Shown piece after piece: positions 24,074-36,300 of a stretch of 64,000 nt of DNA (its first letter is position 1; every line of letters begins with the position of its first letter). A program made the translations under genes and the position numbers. Below the pieces are notes generated by a model, which was given only the letters and a program-made list of their open reading frames with translations, had not been told where the DNA came from and did not search any database. This stretch comes from Liolophura sinensis (taxonomy: Eukaryota > Mollusca > Polyplacophora > Chitonida > Chitonidae): NCBI RefSeq assembly GCF_032854445.1, contig NC_088297.1, positions 21,153,127-21,217,126 on the forward strand. The letters are read 5' to 3'.

Positions 24074-24355
24074 ATGCATTCTGTTCTTCGTGACCCCCGG
24101 ACCTATGTCCGCCAGGAACCCCTCCCCGTTTACATTCCCAATGGGGTCAAAGTTCAGGCACGCAGCTTGAAGGTGTTTAACCCTACTATACCCTCCAGGA
24201 ATGATATGCGGAGTGCAAACATTCGCCGTCGCCACTCTCAGATGACCTCCCAAGGGTTTCGTTCTGTGAATTTCAAACCCTACCATGGAATCGGCGACCC
24301 ATTTTACCTAGACCAACAACAACTTATTCTTCATGCATTGGGACAGTTGGAAGAG
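24074..24355 (+). CDS. Exon 1 (coding part), codons 1-94
   Basis: Begins at ATG with an in-frame stop just upstream. Ends in GGACAGTTGGAAGAG before GTGTGTAAAG. Phase 0 out. The N-terminus is basic with many Arg residues, and ends in a leucine-rich helix start (LILHALGQLEE). Confidence 0.85.
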
Positions 24356-27300
24356 GTGTGTAAAGAATTGGCCTCCGTCTTTGTTTTTTATCTAGATGTT
24401 TAAGTTATCCTTGGTTTGGGTGTTATATGTATTACACTCGCCAAGCAGGGTTTTTTATTTTGGTGGTATGTAGTTGTCTGAACTTATCTGTGGGTATACC
24501 AGGTACATGTACTGAACAGAAAAAGTTGTTCAAGCCCAAATATGAAAGAAATTTTATGCACCAGTTGCCATGGAGCTAAAGATCAATGCATCAAATTTTG
24601 GTGGTGATAGTATGTGCGAGTTAAGTGATTCTTCATCATTGACAGATAATATTGTCCCTTTGTCTGTAGTGTGGGAACTTGTAGCTTTGGCTGTGTTTTT
24701 AGTTTTTAGGTTGTTCTGTTGTATTGTTTTCAGTCCATCGGCTCACAATGTAGCATGTGCTTATTGCTTGATTTCACTTGTTTTGTAGAGTAAAGACCTG
24801 TCTAATCGCAGTGACGCAGGGCATGATGGGATAGATCCTCAGACAGAGTCCTATTCACAGAGGAAGACCAAAGTAAGTGGCTTAAGGTATCAAAATGAAG
24901 TGTAATAGTGACATACCATTTATCACATGAGAGCATGCAGCTTTGATAAATCATTATGCCAAAATGCTAAATGGTATACAGGGGCCACGGTGTCGGAGAT
25001 GGTTAGCACACCAGTGTGGCGCAGTGACACAGGAACCTCTCACCAAGGTGATTGCTGTGAGTTCAAGTCTTGCTCATGCTGGCTTCTTCTCCGACTGTAG
25101 GTGAGAAGGCCTGCAGCAACCTGCGGATGGTTGTGGGTTTCCCCTGGGCTTTGCCCGGTTTTCTTCGATCATAATGCTGGTCACCGTTATATAAGTGAAA
25201 TATTCTTGAGTACGGCGCAAAACACCAATGAAATAAAAAAAATAATAAATAAATGGTATTCGGCACATGGAGAAGAAGAGCAGAATAATATAGAGAGCGG
25301 TGGAATGTAGCTTAGGCCATCTTTCAAAACATGTTGGGCAATCATTACCCGCATTTTTTCTTCTTTTCTATTTTTTTAAAAATTTACTCTAAATGTTAGT
25401 TTCTTTACAATCTTCCAACTGACCTACATGTATACCCTTTTTTTGCTAAAGGGTGTTGATACACCTACAGTGTGTCAAAGAATGTTTAAGGATGGTGTTA
25501 TTTTTTTAAAATTTTAAATAAAAAAAAGTTTTATTTTCTTAAAAATGTGGTTGGCTGTTCCATTTATTGTACGACATTAAGTGGAAAGTAAGTTTAAGAA
25601 GGGATTAATAAGGTTTTTTGTGAAAAAAAAACAAAATTTATATTTGGAAACCGAAATTTGTGCATTTCATGTAGCAGGTTTTTTAGGGACTAAATTACAG
25701 GTGTCATTTTTAGGGGCTAAATTACAGGTGTCATTTTTAGGGACTAAATTACAGGTGTCATTTTTAAGGACTAAATTAAATGTCATTTTTATCGACTAAA
25801 TTACAGGTGTCATTTTATCGGCTAAATTACAGGTGTCATTTGTAGGGACTAAATTACAGGTGTCATTTTTAGGGACTAAATGACAGGTGTCATTTTTAGG
25901 GACTAAATTCCAAGTTTCATTTACACATTATAGTTAGAAATTATTAATGACAATACATAAAAAAAAGTCTCTGAATTCTGCTTCTTAGATTGCGACAAAA
26001 TTTGTGTTACGACGAGACAGGCAAGGGTTGAACACGCTAAAGAAAGAAGTCAAACAAGGACGGTAAGATTCTCAAGACTCTGTGCTTTTTGCCTGATGTA
26101 GCAAGGGTTGAACACGCTGAAGAAAGAAGTCAGACAAGGACGGTAAGATTCTCAAGACTCTGTGCTTTGTGCCTGATGTAGCAAGGGTTGAACACGCTGA
26201 AGAAAGAAGTCAAACAAGGACGGTAAGATTCTCAAAACTCTGTGCTTTATGCCTGATGTAGCAAGGGTTGAACACGCTGAAGAAAGAAGTCAAACAAGGA
26301 CGGTAAAATTCTCAAGACTCTGTGCTTTATGCCTGATGTAACTGCTGAATACCTGAGAAGGGTTTACGACAGATACACCCAAAAGTGGGCAGCGCTACGT
26401 AGGGCTAAGGGTTAGTGAACTTGTAACGAAAGTCCTGAACAAGTCGTAGAATTCTGCCTGAAAAGGTGCTGGAAGTCGTCAAGCATCTCGCTGCATGGGG
26501 TTAAATTGTAAGTCATTTAGGGTAATAACAGAAATGATTCAGCCAGGTGAAGTAATTAACACTAACACCTGAGATCTCGTTAGCAGAATTAATCAAGCAT
26601 TTATCACATGGTTCATTGATTAACTCCTGGGTAAAGGTTAAGTAGTTGTGTCCAAGGTAGAACACTTTGTTTAATTGTCAATCATCAAACTTGCTCTTGT
26701 TTGATATCGGTGCCAGAACCAGGTGTTATCGAGTGTATTGATTGGTCAGCTGTCAGGAAAATGATTAATCCTCAGGTAATGGTTGTCTGAAGGTCCAGCA
26801 AGACCGTTTGGACAGTGGAAGTCATGGATATTCACTTACCTTCATTGTACCTGAGAGGACTGAGGAGGCTTAGCCCGCCCGCATGGCGCAATGACTCAAG
26901 AGCCTTTCACTAATACGGTCGCTGTGCGCTCATGCTGGCTTCCTCTCCGGCCATACAAGGGACGATCTGCCAGCAGCCTGCAGATGGTCGTGGGTTCCCC
27001 TGTGCTCTTCCAGTTTTCCACTCACCATAACTCTGGCTGCTGTCGTATAGGTGAAATATTCTTCAGTGCGGCGTAAAACACGAATTAAATAAATAGAAAA
27101 AGTTAGAATATCAGAAGTTACACCAAGTTTGTCCTGACTAAAAATGTGTTACCTCTACAACATTCAGGTATTTAAACATCGGTTTCCTCACCAGGGATAG
27201 AAATTAGAAGTAATGCCAGCAAAAAAAGATTAAATGTATTGTTGTTGACGTTGTTGGATTAGCTTCATTGCTGGGTGGGTTATTGATCCATTAGTCGATT

Positions 27301-30300
27301 TGCTTGGTATACCCAAATTGTTGTCAGCTGGTCGTTTTGAACAATCGGTATATTTCGTTTCGCTGCCAACGACTAGCATATTCCTGTAGTCGCACTCCTG
27401 TCCCTATGAACTTCATGTCGCGATATGCGCTTTGCTTCTCTTTGCTCAGTGAAAAGCCACAAGAACAGTGTAATCTATTTTCGTAACAAGGAAAGACTTG
27501 TACAGGAAGTCTGGTACATTTTATGGAAGCTTGATTTTCCGACGAAGTGATGTTCTGAAGTAATTTGATGTTTTGTTACAAATTAAAGGTGCCATTATGA
27601 ATTCACTCAAATGCCAGTTTGAGAAACTGATCAAAGGGGCAAAATTTTATGTATGTGCAAATTTTCATCGCCAAATATTTAAGCGGACACTTGTCCTCGA
27701 AGCTCATAAATTTTGACGGACAAAAACATTTTTTTGCCAGACATGTGCGAAAAGTCAGTTGTAATTTCGAACCCTGCTCACTCTCGAGGCTCTTATGCTG
27801 TTTGCGGTGATGAGCAGCCTGCGTTTGTAGCTCTGTTAACACGGTCTAAATGTGCGTTAAGGACCACTTGTCTGGCACTGATGCTAACAGTTTCATGTAT
27901 TTATTTATTTATTTATTTTTTGCTGCCGATGGTCAGTTTCATGGAGGAAATAAGTTCACGTGGTAAACCACCGACCTTTGGTAATGTTACTGACTAACTT
28001 TTCCACACGTGACACACATAAGGAAGACAGCACAAGTGGTGTTTAATGAATGTTTAGTGTAGTCTGCACAAATGGCCACAACAACACCTTTGACTGCCTG
28101 TTGTCACCATATCATGGCCAGAAGTATACAAATGTACATGTATGTTGGTACATCTTTAGGATTGATAGGCATTGATAAGCATAGTCTGCTCAGCTATCCT
28201 GGGTGTAACATGTAGGTACATGTTAGTGCTGTTTATTTTGTTTTTCTTTGGGGCCTCCGTAGCTGAGTGGTTAGCATGCTAGTGCAGCGCAATAGTTATG
28301 GAGCCTCTCACCAATGTGGTTGCTGTGAGTTCAAGTCCAGCTCATGCTGGCTTCCTCTCCGGTCATTTGTGGGAAGGTCTGCAGCAACCTGCGGATGGCT
28401 GTGGGTTTCACCTGAAGTCTGGCTGATTTCCTCCCACCATAATGCTGGGTGCCATCAAATAAGTGAAATATTCTTGAGTACAGGGTAAAACACAAATCAA
28501 ATATTTTAATGAATAAGATTCTTTTTTCTTGTATTTTCAGAACTCTGGTGAGAAATGTCAAGCTGGGACATGGCTTATTTGATCTGATCAAACAGCAGAG
28601 ACATGCTAAGGTAAGGAATCACAAGCAAATCAATACTCACTTTGGGCCTTCATCAGGAGTCCTTCGTGAGCAATCATAAGAGCATTTGGAGCTTTAACCT
28701 GACCTGTGTATAATATGACACCATTAACACTTTAAACCACTTGCATTTGGCCAGTCCACTAGCATTCCAGAGGCAGGCTGCCGGCAGACTACTGGCAAGA
28801 TACAAACCCACTACATACTCACCATGAAGAGGTTTATAATAATTTGTTAGTCTTGGTGTTATTTATAGTCTTAAACTAAGGGTGTACAAAGGTGTTACTA
28901 CATGGATCAGGTGTCTATAACTCTCCAGTCCACTACCAGTCCACAGTTGCACGACATGCAAGCCTTTGGCAGACAGCTGTGAAGCCTCTTTCTAGATTAT
29001 TACATGTGTGTACAGTACACAAGACACATTACACAACATGTGATTGACTTGTTGGGTCGAAATAGGATTGGTTCTGTGAACATGTATATTGTATGATTTG
29101 TACCAAAAAGTCATTCCTAAAGTTAAATCTATTTTAATTCTTCACATGTAACCTATTTGCATGTTTGCAAGGTGTTTATTCAAGCATATTGATTATTCTG
29201 AAGGCGGTATTCTGTGTAGACTGATAAAACTTTACTTTCTGTCATGCCCTGAAATTGGCCAATCCATCCAGTGTAGTTTTGTCTCCAAAATCAAGTACAC
29301 AGTGTGCATACATTGCATTGAAAGTTGCCCTTTTATGTGAGAAAAGGTAGAGGAAATAGGGTAAATGTACAAATCTGTACGATAATTTGCACTGTGAACC
29401 TGTGGATATGGATGTAAACAAGGTTTCTTTCGGATGCAGAGGGCACAAGCAGAAGCTGATCGAAAGCGAAAAGAAGAAGCCGCAAGAACAGATTGGCAAC
29501 CACCAAAATTTCACAGCTCTGACGACGACACAGAATCCTCAGATGAGGAATTGGGGCAAGATGTGAGTCTGAACAGGTAAGTCGCCTCATCTGATTGGTT
29601 AATGAGTTTCGGTTTATTTTTGGTGAAGTTATTTAATAACGCTGTGATAAAAATTAATGAAAGCTTGTATTCATCAAAATATGCTCAGCATCTTGTAGGA
29701 AGTATCAATGGTTTGTTGGATAAAGGTTTTTATTGTAAGTTTTTGTATTGTTAGGTTATTATCAAGTTCCATCTTCAGTGGAAAGTACATTTTGATCAAT
29801 TCAGTGAGGTGCCAAAAAGTTACCTTGAAAAAACATCTTGATATTTAATGATGCATGAATTAATAAAATTGTGATATATTTCGTTATGTATTAAAGTGGA
29901 AAATATGTGCATAAGAAAATGTTTTTTTTTTTAATTAACTGACACATCTTAAAAAACAACATGCTTCAGGAAATGCCTCTCCTGCTTTCTTCTCTTTGAA
30001 CTGCAATTCTTTATGCAAGTTTTGTCTGCATGGTGTGAAAATCTGAATGTGGCATGATGTAAGTGTTTGCACATGTATTTTTCTTTTGTTTTTTTCACTC
30101 GGCCTGCTTTTTTCACTGTGATACTTTTTTCTTTCTCACAAGTTTCATGAGTGACACAGATCGTGCTGATACTGATGATGAAGGTTTTGACCAATCACAT
30201 GCTTTGGAGTCAGACAGCCCTGATGGAAAAGGGCGTGTCACTTTCAGTGGGTGTGTACTTAATGCAAGGTTATGTTTTGCTTTTTTATTTTTCAATTTTT

Positions 30301-33300
30301 TTGCTTGTAATTTTTGCACAGCTTATAGTTTTCAGTGCTATTCAGACTAAAGATTGTCAGTGTCATGTTTGTATCTCACCACTAGCACCTTTAGAGCAGG
30401 CTTTCAGCATGATTCCTCTATCATTCACTTTGCCATCATAAATGTGGAAAGTAAAAATTACCAGAAACTATCTGTACATCTGTCAGTTCAAAATACTTTG
30501 TGTGAACAGTTCATATATTTCTGCTTTAAAGCGCTCGGTGCATTGATGTATTTCTTGCATACATACATGTATGCTCTAACATATCAGCCATTTTCTGAGT
30601 TAAAAATCATATTAAAATTCTGATTCACTTAATAAAAGTCAAATTAAAATTTGATTCGAATGATGTACTTAGAAAACCACTTCACAAAAAACAATGTAGC
30701 ACCCAGTGGTTCTTGTTGGCTCATTTGACTATAACATTGTTGTGTGTTGCTTACGATGAACAATGTTTAAAAGGTTTGGAGACTCAAATTGAAAACTACT
30801 TCACTCTGCGGCTTTATGTCATTAGGTTTGTCAGGACACTGGAAATGCCTATTATTACGACCTGGGTATACCAGTATGTGTTGTTAAACATTGCTCGAAT
30901 GAGTGCAATCAAACCCTAGGAATTGAAACCATGATATGAGCTCAGTATTTAAACAGTTTTGTTATGCCATCTTTATGAGCATTTATGTTACTGTAATTCT
31001 TCAACATTTTCACACGTTTGCGAGGTGTTTGTTCAAGCATATTCTGAAGGCATTATTCTAGTAGACTGATAAAATTATACTTTTTCTAAAACTCCCAAAT
31101 TGGCCAACCCAACCAATGTAGTTTTGTTTCCAAAATCAAATTAAGAATGTGCATAAATTGCACTGAAAGTTGCTCTGTCATATGCTTTAAGGTTGAGGAA
31201 TTAAGGTATGTATAAAACCATAGCATACCCATGAAGAGAGAGGAAAAATAAACCAATCAAATGATTAAAAATCATGCAAATAATCAGGATTGATCGTACT
31301 TAACAGTTCATGGCAGCGCCCCTACCAACATCCTGTACTCACATAACCAAAGTAATGCAGGTAGTTTAGTGCATAGTTTTGACTGAGACAAATATTATGT
31401 GTTTGGTTAACCTTGGTTGCTTATGTTTAGGAACTATTGGGTGTTGGCCTACCCTAATTCCTCGACCTTTTCGCTTATGAGAGAGCAACTTTCAGTGGAG
31501 TTTATGCACATTAATAATGAGATTTTGGATTCTACATTGATTGGATTGGCCAATTTCTGGGCTTCATGAAAAGTCTAACTTTATCAGATTACACAGATTA
31601 AGACCTTCACATTAGGCTTGAATAAGCACGTTGCATAAATGTGGAAAGGTTGAAGAATTACAGTAGCTGTAGAATTACAGTAGATGATGTGTGTCTGTCA
31701 CTGTGTCTGAAATAAAAAGGAAACGTTCAACTATTGTATGTATCATGGCTTCTTTTTCTGATTCTTTGTAAAACTGATCTGTATTTTGGGATATCCCAAC
31801 CAGATTACCTGATTCTTTTATGTGCTGTTTTAATTACCAGGCTTGAAAATCCTGATTGCTCAGTGATCACACAAAGCCGCCCCGTGAGTACGCGAAAGAA
31901 GAAAGCCCAAGAGCTTCGCCCATATACACCTCAGCACAACAGCCTTGTGGAGGCGAATGACCTTCAGTTCTGCTCCAAGTAAGGTCAAGGGTCAAGATGC
32001 AGACTTTATGTATAATAAACTGTGCTAAACAACTAACATCAGTGTTATAATGTCACAGTGTAACCCTGTTTGTGTTAAGACTGCATGTGGCCTTCATGCT
32101 GGCAGGGCCATATGTACAGCCATTTTAGTTCCGGAAAACGTTTAGGCCCCCAAACTGTTACGCCCCCCCAAACTAGCCAAGCTGTATTAAACAAGTAAAT
32201 TGAACCAAAATATGATGGTTTTTACCAGCAAAAGTAGTTTTCATACGAATTTCCTTCATTCTCAGAAACCATCATTTTGAATGACAGTTCGTAAAATGTG
32301 TTTATGCGAGGCTACAATTTCACCTCTGATGTTTTGGATACAGAACTTTCTATTTGTTTCTTAGATATGGCCCTTAATAACGATGCTGTATTCCGTTTTC
32401 TTTGTAATACATAGGATACATGCACTTCCCGTCTCAGGATTTACCTCCGTAGCAGGTGTCTGTCCTTTATTTCAGTATGGAAAATATTGTTGTTTTAAAA
32501 ACTTCATCATTTTCTGTATGCACAGAGGCAAATGGCATTCAAAAGTAGTTATTAAACCTTACAAGAAATTTTACAAGCGTATTAGTCGGAGTTCACCATT
32601 GTGGTTGTTTAAATTCCATCACACCAGTACTTCCAAATGCTAACAGCATTGGATAGTTGAACTGACACTTTCTGTCAAAGGGGGATAATCCATGAAAGGG
32701 GAAGTAATCTATGTATTACGGAGTGAGTGAGTGAGTGAGTGCTTGGGGTTTAACATCGTACTCAACAATTTTTCAGTCATATGACGACCTATGTATTACA
32801 AAAGCACAGAATAGAGTGTCATACTAAAAAAACCTCTAACCTTTGTCCATTGGTTTTATATAAGGAAGGGAAACCTTCTCTGATGGCCCAAGGTCAGACA
32901 AATTTGGTCAGACAACTCGACATCCCGTGAGGTACCTGAACTTGTGAATGGTCATGGGTTTTCCGCGGACTCTACCCAATTTCCTCCCACCATAATGCTG
33001 ACCACCATCGTTAAGTGAAATATTCTTGATACAGCATAAAACACCAATCAGATAAATGAGTTACATGTAAAACTGCATGGGTGGAGTTTAAAAGCCACAC
33101 CTGCTGGATTGGCGACAGCTTAATGTAGGAAAGTTGTTTTGGTCCATATTTAACATGATACTGTGATTGAGGACATCTCCTTGCTGAAGCACTGTCAGTG
33201 TGACATCAAAAACCAATCATTCATTCACTTATTTGTGAAAATACCTTGTGTCCCACGCTTTCCTTACAGGTCTGCGCTGTTCCGTCAGCTGTGCGTGCTG

Positions 33301-36300
33301 TTCTGGATCCTGGAAAGTATGAACATGGAACAGCCACACCTGATGGGAAATATTAGTCAGTCCTGGAACCTGGTGTGAGTATCGGTGATTTCAGGAATGT
33401 GTGCCAGGGATTTAGACGTTTGAACAGATTTGAATAATAACAGAAAATATAACAGAATTATAACGAAAGAAAGTAAAATAAAAATGACAATCAACAGAAC
33501 AACTTTTCTGTTTATGGAGAAGTAAGTTGTTCAAACAGTATTCCAGTTTTGATAAAGAACACTCAATTAAATTGAAGCATTCTGTGAAAGACAATCAACA
33601 GAACAACTTTTCTGTTTATGGAGAAGTAAGTTGTTCAAACAGTATTCCAGTTTTGATAAAGAACACTCAATTAAATTGAAGCATTCTGTGAAAGACAATC
33701 AACAGAACAACTTTTCTGTTTATGGAGAAGTAAGTTGTTCAAACAGTATTCCAATTTTGATAAAGAACACTCAATTAAATTGAAGCATTCTGTGAAAGAG
33801 AAGTAGCTTTGTCAGAATTTGTAACTTTGACATAGTTTGCTCTTCCAATTATTAAGGAACACCCAATTAAACTTAAATGTTGAAATTTGGGTTGGGATGT
33901 GACTAGCTTTGTGTACTGGTAATTTCTTAAAGGCAAAGAAAACACTAATTTGAAGTATTTGTTAGATGTAAGACCATTAAACATTGTCCATGAAAATAGT
34001 TTGATTTATGTTTTTAGAATTTTTTCAACCCAGTAAAATGCATTTGAATCTTGGATTCTATATTGGCCTTTTGTGGCCATATTGGGAATAGTGATGTCAC
34101 ATCTGGTTTTTGTCACTCAAAAATATGGCCCTTTGTGGCCATATTGGGAATAGTGATGTCACATCAGGTTTTTGTCACTCAAAAATATGGCCCTTTGTGG
34201 CCATATTGGGAATAGTGATGTCACATCTGGTTTTTGTCTCTCAAAAATATGGCCCTTTGTGGCCATATTGGGAATAGTGATGTGACATCTGATTTTTGTC
34301 ACTCAAAAACTCAGGGACTGCTAGATTTCATCATCCTGAACGTTTATACACGTAAGTCATTGACCAAATTGACCTTGAAACGAAACAAAATGTTAATGTG
34401 ACATCAGTAATACTTTGCGGGTTACTATATATACAGTCCACCCTTGAATCTGCTGTCTTAAAACCGTTTTACATGGTTGGGAAAATAAAAAAAAAAAAAA
34501 CTGAATTGTATTCCTAGACAGTGTTCAATGGTTTTTCAATGGTTACCTCATTTTAGCATTTTGTGTTCCTTCAAAAACACTGAAGTTCAAATATAAATGT
34601 GAAGAGTATAGTAAGGTCATTGAATTTCCCAAAAAACTTTAGTCATTTGTAAAGGTGGCAAATCCATACATGTCTCCTCTTTGTTTTCATTGAAAGATTC
34701 TTTATTCTTTGCAGGCACATCGGGGGCACGAAAACCCACCCAAGGAAGGCCCAGGAGAGGCGTTTGGCAGAAACAAAGTGGGACAACTTTGTCAACAAAG
34801 ACCCCTCCGTACACAGAGTATGTGCACAAGAGGTTGTAACAGGCCTTCAAAATGTTGAACTCCAGAACATTAGACTTGTACATGATGTGGTTAATGGGCG
34901 GACATAGCCAGAAGCCAGACTTGAACTGGCAACCTTGGAGTTCACGAACAAGTATGGTTCTGAGAGCACCTGTCACACAGTTCAACCAGCAAGAATGTCA
35001 ACGCATATTTTCCATGATGCACTTAAAAATATGTAAACTATAAAAGGGTAGAGCTTAGAGAATAAAACTGCAATATGATAGCTGGCAAATGGTACACATG
35101 ACCGGTGAAATACAGCCTTTTGTCAATTTACCTCAGATAGGATTTTGTTCTAGCTGTTCATGTAAATGCATAAACAGGAGCAAATTACACGCCCTGTAGC
35201 ACCATGGTTTAAGCAACATTATGTTTAAAAATTGCATTGATGTTAATTGTAATATATCAGATGTCACTGGTCTAGAATTACTCAAAAGCCTATGTCATCA
35301 TAACATGAAATTGTTTCATGGCTGTTGTCTGTGAAATCCCCAAAAGACCCTGTAAAAGAACAATGACAATAGGGGAGTTTCCAGTACAAACTCTTTTGTC
35401 GTTCAAGGTAAAAACAGTCCTACTGCTTCATGTGATTTGTGAGAAATGTTAGGCAATGTTTGTTGACAATAATTTACTGATCACTTATCTCAACATGTTC
35501 CAAAGGCACAAATGACATCTCTTTCTGTTAAAAACATGTCAAGTTCAGAAAAGTTCAGCTCTTTAGTTTTCTCTATCATTTGTGTACTCTAAACAACTTT
35601 TGATGAAGTTTTTCCATGTTTATAGTAAATGCGATCAGTAGTAATTACATAACATTTTTGACAGGTGACATTGTACAGAAGGACTTTTTGTACCTAGCAT
35701 GAAAAGAGTTTTAACTTGAAACTCCCCTATTATAGTTGATGCTGATAAACTTTTGATGTTTTCAAAAGGTTTACGAGCCAAAAAATCCTTATGAGATAAA
35801 AATAACGGTTGTTGTTGTTTTGTATCAAAAGGAAGTTTTAAAGCGTGTCTTTCAATGCGAGACTGGGCTTTATTAAAGAACAATGGCAGTTGTTGTTGAT
35901 GTCAATAAGCTTTTGAGTTTATTTTATGGTGAAATGGTGAATGTAACGGCTGTTGTTGTTTTGTGTCAAAAGGGAGTTAAGCGTGCTAGTGCAAGCAGAA
36001 GCCGATTAACCCCACGCCGCATGACGCTGCACCCCAGGATGTCCATCTTCTCCACTGCCAGTGTGTCGTCTGTAACCACTCCAAACTCTTCCAATTATGC
36101 TGGCGGAGCTATCCCAGAAACTTCCCCTGTGAGCGCCTCACAGGAAGTGACGAATTCGGCAAACCAAGCAGATCCAGATGATGATGCTGCCGTCAACACA
36201 AGTGAGTCGCCGATAATTGATGACCATAAATTTCCTCCATGACTAACTTGCCCATATTTCCTGATTCTGAGAGTTGTATTGTTTGGAACATGGGATGATA

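Noticed and set aside
27713-27997. Plus-strand ORF in intron 3 of the host gene
   Set aside because: It overlaps a T-rich simple repeat and a dispersed-repeat fragment, ends in repeat sequence, and has no usable splice borders.
35883-36242. Separate single-exon gene starting at ATG 35,883
   Set aside because: The first 90 nt of that frame are intronic in my model (Val-rich, low-quality), and the rest fits as exon 10 with correct phases on both sides.
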